Positions 1 to 7,843 of a DNA stretch of 37,939 bases are shown in pieces (position 1 is the first letter of the stretch; every line of letters begins with the position of its first letter). The DNA comes from an uncultured Bacteroidales bacterium (GTDB lineage Bacteria; Bacteroidota; Bacteroidia; Bacteroidales; UBA932). Where the stretch lies: positions 1-37,939 of the forward strand of contig CANRID010000025.1 in the NCBI GenBank assembly GCA_947630665.1, given 5' to 3'. Both the position numbers and the translations under genes were made by a program. The notes below the pieces were generated by a model. The model searched no databases, was not told the DNA's origin, and saw only the letters and a list, made by a program, of their open reading frames with translations.

Positions 1-59
1 ATATCCGTATGCTGCTTGTCTTCATTCTGTCAATCAACTTCCGTCTCTCAAACGGGCCA

Positions 60-89
60 CAAAGATACATATCTTTTTTTATCCCGCAA
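60..89 (-). promoter_or_regulatory. Leftward promoter for a gene outside the window
   Basis: On the - strand, TATCTTTG (60-67) matches the Bacteroidetes -7 consensus TAnnTTTG, and a TTG (87-89) lies 19 bases upstream, the usual -33 distance. It would transcribe leftward into a gene beyond base 1. The T-rich stretch at 72-120 lies around and upstream of it. Seen by motif only; no start site is demonstrated. Confidence 0.5.
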
Positions 90-213
90 TTTTTTTTCGA
101 ATTTTTTTCAAAAATTTTTTCACTCTTTGTTTTTGCAGCTTTTGAATCTGATATTTCGCCCCATTTTCCGGGATGTAGTTTAGGTTTGCCGCAGTTCCTA
201 TTAAAGAAAATGC

Positions 214-221
214 TATATTTG
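214..221 (+). promoter_or_regulatory. Promoter -7 box for the DUF1848/Sel1 operon
   Basis: TATATTTG matches the Bacteroidetes -7 consensus TAnnTTTG and sits 24 bases before the chosen ATG at 246. A TTTG at 185-188 could be the -33 element, but its 25-base spacing is longer than usual. The region 90-213 holds no convincing coding sequence. Confidence 0.45.
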
Positions 222-245
222 TCATATTCTAAAACACATGGTTCA

Positions 246-1274
246 ATGGACGTAAAGAAAATAACCATACGGCGAGAAAACGGCGAAACCATCGAGGCGC
301 AGGCTCCCGTAATCGTTTCGGCGAGTCGTTCAACGGACATACCTGCATTTTATGCAGACTGGTTTCTGCATCGGTTGAAAGTAGGATATTCCGCGTGGAC
401 AAATCCGTTCAATGGAGTACGCAGTTATGTTGCTTACGATCATACGCGCCTGATTGTCTTTTGGTCGAAAGATCCCAAACCGCTGCTCGATGCGGGCGGA
501 TGTCTCGACTATCTCGCTGAACGAGGTATCAACTGCTATATTCAATACACGCTCAATGATTATGTTGCCGAGAAGTTGGAATGCGGCGTACCGCCGGTGC
601 AGGAGCGTATCGACACGTTCCGTCGGCTGGTAGATAAATTGGGCTTCGGCAAAGTGATCTGGCGTTTCGACCCGATGATTCTTACGGAGCAAGTCGGCAC
701 GGAGGAGATTTTAGAAAAAGTCGGACGGATTGGCTCCCAACTGAAAGGATATACCGAAAAATTGGTATTCAGTTTTGCTGATATCCGAGCATATCGTAAG
801 GTGCAAAACAATTTGAATAACAATCACATTCGTTATCATGAGTTCGAAGAAGAAGATATGCTCGCCATTGCCCGAGGATTATCGGAATTGAACTGTAACT
901 GGGGCTATACGCTTGCTACGTGCGGCGAAAAGATAGATATTGAATCTTTCGGCATCATACACAACAAGTGCGTAGATGACGACCTGATGATTAAATATTT
1001 CCGTGATGACAAAAAATTAATGGACTATCTTGGCGTGGAGATTGTCAAGGGCGACCTGTTCAATCCGACCGATACGATTGTCAAGCATCGCAACAACAAG
1101 GATAAGGGCCAGCGGCTCTTTTGCGGCTGCATCGCCAGCAAAGACATCGGAGAGTACAACACCTGCCCGCACTTATGTGAATATTGCTATGCCAATGCAA
1201 GCAAGGAAACGGCTGTCTGCAATTGGGAGCAGCACCGGAACAATCCTTATGCAGAAACCATTACAGGAGAATAA
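246..1274 (+). CDS. DUF1848 family protein with C-terminal CX3CX2C cysteine motif
   Basis: A 342-residue protein recognised as DUF1848 from its N-terminal VSASRSTDIPAFYADWF motif, the IVFWSKDPKP segment and the C-terminal cysteine block. Cysteines at about 293, 295, 307, 311 and 314 include CPHLCEYC, the CX3CX2C spacing used by radical-SAM enzymes to hold a 4Fe-4S cluster, here at the C-terminus. The biochemical function of the family is not known to me. The frame is open from base 9, but the residues before 246 are T-rich, low-complexity sequence containing a promoter-like box, so the ATG at 246 is preferred. The next gene starts 3 bases after the stop, so the two are almost certainly co-transcribed. 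Confidence 0.85.
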   Translation: MDVKKITIRRENGETIEAQAPVIVSASRSTDIPAFYADWFLHRLKVGYSAWTNPFNGVRSYVAYDHTRLIVFWSKDPKPLLDAGGCLDYLAERGINCYIQYTLNDYVAEKLECGVPPVQERIDTFRRLVDKLGFGKVIWRFDPMILTEQVGTEEILEKVGRIGSQLKGYTEKLVFSFADIRAYRKVQNNLNNNHIRYHEFEEEDMLAIARGLSELNCNWGYTLATCGEKIDIESFGIIHNKCVDDDLMIKYFRDDKKLMDYLGVEIVKGDLFNPTDTIVKHRNNKDKGQRLFCGCIASKDIGEYNTCPHLCEYCYANASKETAVCNWEQHRNNPYAETITGE

Positions 1275-1277
1275 ACC

Positions 1278-3377
1278 ATGGCGAAATTTATTTCTGGAAC
1301 ACAACCTACGACCGGACAATCCAATGATGCACTCATCATCGAGCAAGCAACCAATTATGCCTTTACATTGCAAAAACAGAAGGTATCCTTCGCGACGATT
1401 CGCGAAACCTCATCGGTGTTTTATCGGATGCTACCGGACGAAATACAGACACAATTGTTCGAGGATATTTCGCGCGGTGTCTGCCCGTTGGACTCCGAAC
1501 CCTGTTTGAATACCTATATGTTTGCTCTCGGCAAGATGCACAACGCCAAACTACGCCGGGCATACGACCATTTGTCTGCGGAATTTCGGCAGAACAGCCT
1601 TGTGGACATCGTGGATTACGGATGCGGTCAAGGCATGGGGTGTATCTGCTATGCCGATTTCCTGCGAGAGAACGGTCTCCGGCAACGGGTACGGCGGGTG
1701 ATTCTGATCGAGCCTTCGCGTCTGGCCCTTGCCCGCGCTGCGCTGCATGTGTCGCTGCTCTTTCCCGATGCTGAGTTGAAAACCGTATGCAAAGGTTTCG
1801 ATGATTTAACCGTCAACGATCTGCCATCGGACCCGGAGGTTGCCACCCTGCATATCCTGTCGAATGTGCTGGATCTCGGCGACCGCTTTTTCCGGCTGAA
1901 CGATTTTTCAGACTTGGTGGCACAGTCTCTCAAGGGCCGTAATGAATTTGTTTGCGTGGAGCCATTGTTCAATGGCTATAATAAGGATGACAAACCCTAT
2001 GATTTCTTTGAGCGAGTAAACATCAAAATCTATTTTGATGTTCAATATGGAAAAAATGAATTTGTTCCGGGTGAACAATGGACTTGTGCTATTCTTTTAG
2101 GCGTGGTAAACAACGATAAGATTGTTACCAGGAACAAAAGGAAACGAATAGTAGGGATTTCAACCAGGAACATGAGATCATTGGAATCATTAATGGTCCT
2201 GATGGGAGATGGAATCAACATCTTACCGGCAGAGAAAGAAGGCGAGTACAGGTTCACCTGCGGAGAGCTGCAGGGTCATGTAGCCGAACCTGCGGCCGTG
2301 AAGATGTTGCAGGAGAATGACTTGGATCCAGCACATTACCAGTTTATCGAAGTCAAGGACGAGAGCGGCAAGTGGATCCCGAGCATACGGCTAGGCTATA
2401 CGGAAGCGGTGAAATGGTATCGCAAAGCGGCAGAGCAAGGCGATGCCGATGCTCAATACCAATTGGGTAAATGCTATGATTATGGGCGAGGCGTAACACA
2501 AGACTTCACGGAAGCGGTGAAATGGTATCGCAAAGCGGCAGAGCAAGGCGATGCCGATGCTCAATACCAATTGGGTAAATGCTATGATTATGGGCGAGGC
2601 GTAACACAAGACTTCACGGAAGCGGTGAAATGGTACCGCAAAGCGGCAGAGCAGGGCCATGCCGTTGCTCAACACAATTTGGGCTATTGCTATGATGAAG
2701 GGGAAGGCGTACCGCAAGACTATACGGAAGCGGTGAAATGGTACCGCAAAGCGGCAGAACAAGGCAACGCCGCTGCTCAATGCAATTTGGGCTATTGCTA
2801 TGATGAAGGGCAAGGCGTAACACAAGACTACACGGAAGCGGTAAAATGGTACCGCAAAGCGGCAGAACAAGGCAACGCCGCTGCTCAAAACAATTTGGGC
2901 TTTTGCTATGTTTATGGGCGAGGCGTAACACAAGACTACACGGAAGCGGTAAAATGGTACCGCAAAGCGGCAGAGCAGGGCCATGCCGTTGCTCAACACA
3001 ATTTGGGCTTTTGTTATGAGAAGGGGCTAGGCGTAACACAAGACTACACGGAAGCGGTAAAATGGTACCGCAAAGCGACAGAACAAGGCAACGCCGCTGC
3101 TCAAAACAATTTGGGCTATTGCTATGATGAAGGGCAAGGCGTAACACAAGACTACACGGAAGCGGTAAAATGGTACCGCAAAGCGGCAGAACAAGGCAAC
3201 GCCGCTGCTCAATACGATTTGGGCTTTTGTTATGAGAAGGGGCTAGGCGTACCGCAAGACTACATGGAAGCGGTAAAATGGTATCGCAAAGCGGCAGAGC
3301 AAGGCCATACCGCTGCACAACGACGGAAAAGAGATATCACGGTGACTATAATACAGTCAAGACACCCGAAAAAGTGA
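1278..3377 (+). CDS. Methyltransferase-like protein with C-terminal Sel1 repeats
   Basis: A 699-residue two-part protein. Residues about 100-240 resemble a class I SAM-dependent methyltransferase: VDYGCGQGMG (near 111) fits motif I, and ILIEPSRLALARA fits the following acidic strand. Residues about 375-690 are nine Sel1-like repeats of 36 residues (core TEAVKWYRKAAEQG, then NLGxCYxxGxGV), the last incomplete. Sel1 repeats form alpha-helical solenoids that usually bind other proteins, so this may be a methyltransferase with its own scaffold; substrate unknown. It starts 3 bases after the DUF1848 gene, suggesting a joint function. It converges on the pigment operon with only 12 bases between stop codons. 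The last 20 residues leave the repeat pattern abruptly, as if repeat-array recombination had shortened the end. Confidence 0.8.
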   Translation: MAKFISGTQPTTGQSNDALIIEQATNYAFTLQKQKVSFATIRETSSVFYRMLPDEIQTQLFEDISRGVCPLDSEPCLNTYMFALGKMHNAKLRRAYDHLSAEFRQNSLVDIVDYGCGQGMGCICYADFLRENGLRQRVRRVILIEPSRLALARAALHVSLLFPDAELKTVCKGFDDLTVNDLPSDPEVATLHILSNVLDLGDRFFRLNDFSDLVAQSLKGRNEFVCVEPLFNGYNKDDKPYDFFERVNIKIYFDVQYGKNEFVPGEQWTCAILLGVVNNDKIVTRNKRKRIVGISTRNMRSLESLMVLMGDGINILPAEKEGEYRFTCGELQGHVAEPAAVKMLQENDLDPAHYQFIEVKDESGKWIPSIRLGYTEAVKWYRKAAEQGDADAQYQLGKCYDYGRGVTQDFTEAVKWYRKAAEQGDADAQYQLGKCYDYGRGVTQDFTEAVKWYRKAAEQGHAVAQHNLGYCYDEGEGVPQDYTEAVKWYRKAAEQGNAAAQCNLGYCYDEGQGVTQDYTEAVKWYRKAAEQGNAAAQNNLGFCYVYGRGVTQDYTEAVKWYRKAAEQGHAVAQHNLGFCYEKGLGVTQDYTEAVKWYRKATEQGNAAAQNNLGYCYDEGQGVTQDYTEAVKWYRKAAEQGNAAAQYDLGFCYEKGLGVPQDYMEAVKWYRKAAEQGHTAAQRRKRDITVTIIQSRHPKK
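2400..3320 (+). repeat. 108-bp coding tandem repeat (Sel1 array), 8 full copies plus a partial ninth
   Basis: Units start at 2400, 2508, 2616 and every 108 bases up to 3264. Copies 1 and 2 (2400-2507 and 2508-2615) are identical by eye; later copies differ by a few bases. Near-identity at the DNA level points to recent expansion, and the number of copies is likely to vary between strains. Long antisense open frames here are a by-product of the repeat. Confidence 0.95.
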
Positions 3378-3389
3378 AGCCAATATCCG

Positions 3390-4685
3390 TTACCGCAGAT
3401 CTATAAATTTTATACTTTTCCGACTCATTGCCGGCATCTGGATCTTCGATATTTCTTCGACCGATTCGAAAACTATATCCGGCGCTACGCGCACTTTGGA
3501 GCGGAATATATCTTTTATATGCTTCACAAATTCATCCGAACGGTTCACGCTGCCTATTTTAATCTGGAGCTGGTCGGTCCCCAAGGAGTTCGTATATACC
3601 TCTACTACATAGTTGGTAACATCCGGTATATTATCCAGTATATCGAACAGAATCGGCGGATATAATGTCGTCCCCTTGAATTTTATCATTTGTCCCTTGC
3701 GCCCTATCACCGAACTCAAACGTGCGCTGTTCCGCCCGCATTTGCATGGAGTGCTGTATCGGATGCAGATATCCCCCGTCTTGAATCGCAGCAAAGGCAT
3801 CCCCTCCACACCCAAGGTCGTTATGGTTACCTCGCCGCTTTCTCCGTCGGGAACGGGATTATTATTTTCATCCAGCATCTCGACAATTATCAAATCGCAC
3901 GGGATATGCCCGCCGGCATGTTCGGAACATTCCGTAAAAGAGGTCTGCATCTCGGTAGAGGCATACGTGGAGTAAAGTTCAATATTCGGCCATCTTTCCA
4001 TGATTTTTTGGCCGAGCGTAGTCATCTCTCCATCCGGCTTGCGGAGTGCCTCGCCAATACAGATGGCGCGTCGCAGTCCGCTTGCATTACAGTCTATTCC
4101 GTTCTTTTCCGCAAACTCGACCATTTTTATCAAAAACGACGGTACGACCATACAAGCCGTCGATTTCACTCGGAAAATGGTATCCCATTGTAGTTCGGGT
4201 ATTCCGTTGCCGACCCTTACCACTCCGCAGCCCAGTTCGCGGGCGCCGAGGAAATATGCCAAACCGGCCATGAACCGGCGGTCGATTGTCGTCATAAGCT
4301 GCATTATATCCTCTTTCGTGCAACCTGCCATAATGAAAGAACTGGCCTCATTGTAGGCAAGACGCTGCAAGTCATTCTCTGTCAAAGCAAAGGTAACCGG
4401 ATCGCCCAATGTCCCCGAGGTGGTGACAAAGTCAATCATTTCGGATTTGGGGACACAGAAAAAATCCTCGTTATATTGCTGCAAGTCCTGTTTTGTCGTT
4501 ACCGGAACATTGACCAGATCGCCGATCGAGCGGATATTGCCGATGTCGATGCGGTTCTCATGGAACATCCGGCGGTAGAAAGGCGAGTTCATTGCGAGAT
4601 AATGCAAGGTCTCCGACAAACGTGCATTCTGAAAATCAGATATTTCAGAGGGATTCTTATAGTGCAGCTCTCTATTTCTTATCAT
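3390..4685 (-). CDS. Adenylate-forming ligase, phenylacetate-CoA ligase-like
   Basis: A 431-residue ANL-superfamily enzyme, about the length of PaaK-type ligases. Visible motifs are the phosphate loop TSGTLGDP (89-96), YSTYASTEMQ (A5), RFKTGDI (A7) and the hinge IGRKGQMIKFKGTTLYPP. It would activate an aromatic or phenylpropanoid acid as the acyl-AMP and load it onto CoA or an acyl carrier protein. Given the ammonia-lyase in the same operon, 4-coumarate is the likely substrate, playing the part of the starter-activating ligase in aryl polyene or flexirubin clusters. It is the last gene of the operon, overlaps the previous gene by 14 bases and has no evident terminator in the 12 bases before the convergent gene. 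Ligase class is sure; substrate is inferred. Confidence 0.88.
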   Translation of the reverse strand: MIRNRELHYKNPSEISDFQNARLSETLHYLAMNSPFYRRMFHENRIDIGNIRSIGDLVNVPVTTKQDLQQYNEDFFCVPKSEMIDFVTTSGTLGDPVTFALTENDLQRLAYNEASSFIMAGCTKEDIMQLMTTIDRRFMAGLAYFLGARELGCGVVRVGNGIPELQWDTIFRVKSTACMVVPSFLIKMVEFAEKNGIDCNASGLRRAICIGEALRKPDGEMTTLGQKIMERWPNIELYSTYASTEMQTSFTECSEHAGGHIPCDLIIVEMLDENNNPVPDGESGEVTITTLGVEGMPLLRFKTGDICIRYSTPCKCGRNSARLSSVIGRKGQMIKFKGTTLYPPILFDILDNIPDVTNYVVEVYTNSLGTDQLQIKIGSVNRSDEFVKHIKDIFRSKVRVAPDIVFESVEEISKIQMPAMSRKSIKFIDLR

Positions 4686-6345
4686 GGCGCTTTAATTTTT
4701 TTTCAATGTTTATTTTAGTTGACCGGTGAGGTATTTCCTTTGTCAATGCCAGCTCCCAATATGTTTTAGCCGGCCCGACATGATTTTGTGACAGTTCATA
4801 ATCACCAGCCATATCGTACACCAAATAGTAGTTGGGATTATTATCGATATACGTTTCCAGAAAATCGGAAGGCAATACAATATGTTGCTCTATGGCCTGC
4901 CGCAATTCCGCAGTCTGCCGTCTGAATGACTCCACCCTGACCAAGTCATGCTGCAGGAAAAGAGTGTCGGCAGGTATGCGTTCACTCTCTATTGCATTAG
5001 AGGAAATGGCGGCATCTTCGGAGGCGAATATTTCATTAAGGTCATAGCATAAAAAAGCACCGCACTGCCATGGCGACGTGGAAACCCACATCTTCAGTTT
5101 CTCGGGTTCAAATATCACAGAATGATGTGCGATGAACTGGTTAATGCTTTTCTCGTTAGTCAGGCCAATATCTTCGTTCTGCAGGCCGTATCTGTCGCGC
5201 AGGATACCGACACTTTTGGTTGCATCCAACGGTATATTGGTTTCAATCAGTTCGGACAGCCTGTCAAACCTGTATTTACTATCGGAAGAAGCAATATTTT
5301 CTACATTGTATTTGTTATCTGCAAAGTGTCCCGACTGGTAATGGTTAGTGCAAATGATATGGTTGGAGCCGGTCGTATAGAGCTGGATATCGTCCGGAGT
5401 CTTTTCAATTATAACGGCCCGCCCGTCATGCGCCGATGCGGCGAGCAAGGATTCTGAAACGAATGTCCGGCATGTGCGGGCAATATCCATTGCCTCGTCA
5501 ATATTTTTAGCATACTGCAAGATATGACGCACAAGCAATGAAATGGGCATTGCGGTAGAGGTCGGGATGGCGCCTTTCGCGGCGTTGATAGTTATTGCCA
5601 GACCGCATTCGTTCATTCCGGAAACCACCCCCATCATGCCGGGCCATGTTACCGATGCGTATTTATACCCTGAAGCCGGGTTTACAAACAGGACTATCTT
5701 GTTTTTGGCAAAATCATCGCCCACATAAAAATCGAAATTCCGGCCCAGTATCAGATCTCCGTCCGCACTTTCCGCGCCCCAGGCGGCAAAAGAGCTGCAA
5801 CCCACCAACATATATTCCTGCATCGCGTGTCCGATGTCGTGGGCGGCGTGATAATTCAGCTGCCGGGCATACGGAGTTCCATAGGCATCGTACTCTTTGC
5901 TGCAAGACAGGGACATGGCATATATCTCCTCTAAATATTCGGCCGGTATATGCTGCACCATATTACGGTTAAAAATGGCTATGAACTTATGCAGAATACT
6001 TATATATCGTTCCGATGGAATCATCTGACGAATCCGATCTACGAATACCCGCTCCTGATTCTGCAGAAGATCTTTTGACATCAGGCCCAATACGGCACCG
6101 CGCTCGGATGCCGGACCGGAAATTCTTGCCTCCCATAATCCGTCGGGATTAAGAAGAAGATAATTGCCACCGCAAATTCGCAGCGAATCGCTCCACCGGG
6201 TCAATGGATAATCGGATAATTCAACCGAAACATCGGGTGCCTTGAATTTGTGTAACGCCGAATAATAGAGGCCTGTCGTTACGGATAACAACAGGACGAC
6301 TATAGCTGTCAGGCAAAGAAGGAATATTTTTAAAAATCTACGCAT
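4672..6345 (-). CDS. Membrane-anchored C45-type Ntn hydrolase/acyltransferase
   Basis: A 557-residue protein with one N-terminal hydrophobic helix (about 5-29), either a signal anchor or signal peptide, so the rest should face the periplasm. The core resembles the C45 family (acyl-CoA:6-aminopenicillanic acid acyltransferase-like Ntn hydrolases). VGCSSFAAWG places the probable nucleophile at Cys183, followed by GDLILGRNFDF (197-206) and GMMGVVSGMNECGLAI. Classical members free an N-terminal Cys by self-cleavage; if that happens here, about 182 residues would form the first chain. Enzymes of this type occur in Bacteroidetes pigment clusters, where a role in acyl transfer or ester cleavage is plausible but unproven to me. 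Overlaps neighbours by 14 and 8 bases. Confidence 0.75.
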   Translation of the reverse strand: MRRFLKIFLLCLTAIVVLLLSVTTGLYYSALHKFKAPDVSVELSDYPLTRWSDSLRICGGNYLLLNPDGLWEARISGPASERGAVLGLMSKDLLQNQERVFVDRIRQMIPSERYISILHKFIAIFNRNMVQHIPAEYLEEIYAMSLSCSKEYDAYGTPYARQLNYHAAHDIGHAMQEYMLVGCSSFAAWGAESADGDLILGRNFDFYVGDDFAKNKIVLFVNPASGYKYASVTWPGMMGVVSGMNECGLAITINAAKGAIPTSTAMPISLLVRHILQYAKNIDEAMDIARTCRTFVSESLLAASAHDGRAVIIEKTPDDIQLYTTGSNHIICTNHYQSGHFADNKYNVENIASSDSKYRFDRLSELIETNIPLDATKSVGILRDRYGLQNEDIGLTNEKSINQFIAHHSVIFEPEKLKMWVSTSPWQCGAFLCYDLNEIFASEDAAISSNAIESERIPADTLFLQHDLVRVESFRRQTAELRQAIEQHIVLPSDFLETYIDNNPNYYLVYDMAGDYELSQNHVGPAKTYWELALTKEIPHRSTKINIEKKLKRHDKK

Positions 6346-7843
6346 TGCTAATCTTTTTTGTCAAGTATTCTGTCCCGACAAGTTCTCCACAGGTTACTAA
6401 GGCAGATATGGAAGTTCCCAAACAGCCATGGACGTTTATGCTCTGCCCCGTCAAATAAAGATTCGGGATTTTCATCTTTACCGGCAGATAAGCGGCAAGG
6501 GGATTATGGTAGTCCTTTAATACGCCATACGCGCTTCCGTCGGGAGTTCCCGTATAATCTCTGTATGTAAGGGGAGTTGCCGTATATACCTTTTCGATAT
6601 ATGGACGAAGCTCCGGATGGAACCGGCAAATATAATCTATTATTGTCTCACTATAGTGCAATTTGAACGCTTCATACTCTTCTCCACGCTTTCCCGTCTG
6701 TGTGTCCCGCCACCGCTCCACCCGCCGTTTATCCATTGGGATCAGGATTGTAATTACCTCGGTATAACCGCTGTCGATACTGCCCGGTTGTGAAATAACT
6801 ACCATAAAAGGCAGATCGCAGCCTTTATATCGCCCCTTGTCGATAGACCACACATCATCGGTATTGTAATACCAGCGGTTGCTGTTGATATACGGTACGG
6901 TTCCGGGGCGCAGCAACAGGTAGGTCGTAAAAAAGCCGTATGTATTCGACAAAGAATTCATCCTTGTATGGAATGATTTTCTTATAACGGAATTATCGCA
7001 TAGCAAAGCCATGGTAGAGGCGGGATGCAGCGACGATATCACATTTTTCGCATAGATGCGTTCCCCTCCCTTGAGTTCGACATAATCTGCATACGACCCG
7101 CTGATATGGATTTGAATGACCTCCGAGGATCTTCTAATCTCGCCATGGTTGCTGCAGATCCGTTCCGCCAATCTGTCGGCCAGCTGTTGCGAGCCGTCCA
7201 CGAAACAACTGCATCCTTCGATATTGGAGCCGGTGATTATGCCATGTTCATATAGGGAAGTCGTATTCCGGTTGCCGGCATACAAAGCATTCGTACCGGC
7301 GAGCACATTCCTTAAAACAGGGTCTTTTACGCAAGCGCCAATCGTTTCGGCAGCGGAAAGCGACATATATTTCATACATTCGTTGAAATCCGCGATTTTG
7401 CCCTGTTTCAACATTTGCGGCGAAATCAACCGACTGATATCCTGCAATATCCGGCAATATCGTTTAAGGCCTTCCTGTTCATCGGGGAAATCGGCTGCTA
7501 AAGTATCTACAAACCGCTCGTAACCCATCGCGTGCCGATATTCCTTTCCATTCGACAAATATATGCGTTCAAATCCGGATTCATCCAACGCGTGCAGCCG
7601 CAGAGAATCAAATATATCCAGATACTTCAAATACAAGTGCATAATCTGGCCTTCGCGCATGCTTCCCACATAGTGCATCCCCGTGTCGAGTATGCGGCCG
7701 TCGCGATGAAACGACTGCAGGCAACCCCCGACCGTGTGGTGGCGTTCAAGCACGAGGACCTTCATCCCCTCTTTACTTAAAATTGCGCCGCAGAACAGTC
7801 CGCCCAATCCGCCTCCGATAATGACGATATCATATCTCTCCAT
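6338..7843 (-). CDS. FAD-dependent oxidoreductase, phytoene desaturase/CrtI-like
   Basis: A 501-residue flavoprotein. The N-terminus has the dinucleotide fold (DIVIIGGGLGGLFCG, about 5-19), then LERHHTVGG, and the C-terminus has the closing FAD motif (NLYLTGQSINVHGCLG...). Overall layout and length match the phytoene desaturase/retinol saturase-like family. In a carotenoid pathway these enzymes desaturate or isomerise polyenes; here no carotenoid synthase is present, so it more likely modifies or isomerises the polyene or the aryl head. It overlaps the C45-type gene by 8 bases and the exporter gene by 14 bases. Family assignment is firm; reaction is open. Confidence 0.82.
   Translation of the reverse strand: MERYDIVIIGGGLGGLFCGAILSKEGMKVLVLERHHTVGGCLQSFHRDGRILDTGMHYVGSMREGQIMHLYLKYLDIFDSLRLHALDESGFERIYLSNGKEYRHAMGYERFVDTLAADFPDEQEGLKRYCRILQDISRLISPQMLKQGKIADFNECMKYMSLSAAETIGACVKDPVLRNVLAGTNALYAGNRNTTSLYEHGIITGSNIEGCSCFVDGSQQLADRLAERICSNHGEIRRSSEVIQIHISGSYADYVELKGGERIYAKNVISSLHPASTMALLCDNSVIRKSFHTRMNSLSNTYGFFTTYLLLRPGTVPYINSNRWYYNTDDVWSIDKGRYKGCDLPFMVVISQPGSIDSGYTEVITILIPMDKRRVERWRDTQTGKRGEEYEAFKLHYSETIIDYICRFHPELRPYIEKVYTATPLTYRDYTGTPDGSAYGVLKDYHNPLAAYLPVKMKIPNLYLTGQSINVHGCLGTSISALVTCGELVGTEYLTKKISNA

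Noticed and set aside
9-245. N-terminal extension of the DUF1848 protein
   Set aside because: The extension is T-rich low-complexity sequence containing promoter-like boxes in both directions; the conserved protein starts after 246.
2391-3318. Three long - strand open frames (Cys/Leu/Phe-rich repeats) across the Sel1 array
   Set aside because: They are antisense shadows of the 108-bp coding repeat; the + strand Sel1 protein explains the region.
2400-3320. CRISPR-like regular repeat
   Set aside because: The whole 108-bp unit is conserved with no unique spacers, and it is in frame as Sel1 repeats.
6338-7843. Carotenoid biosynthesis step (phytoene desaturase)
   Set aside because: No phytoene synthase or other carotenoid gene in the window; the cluster is type II polyketide-like.
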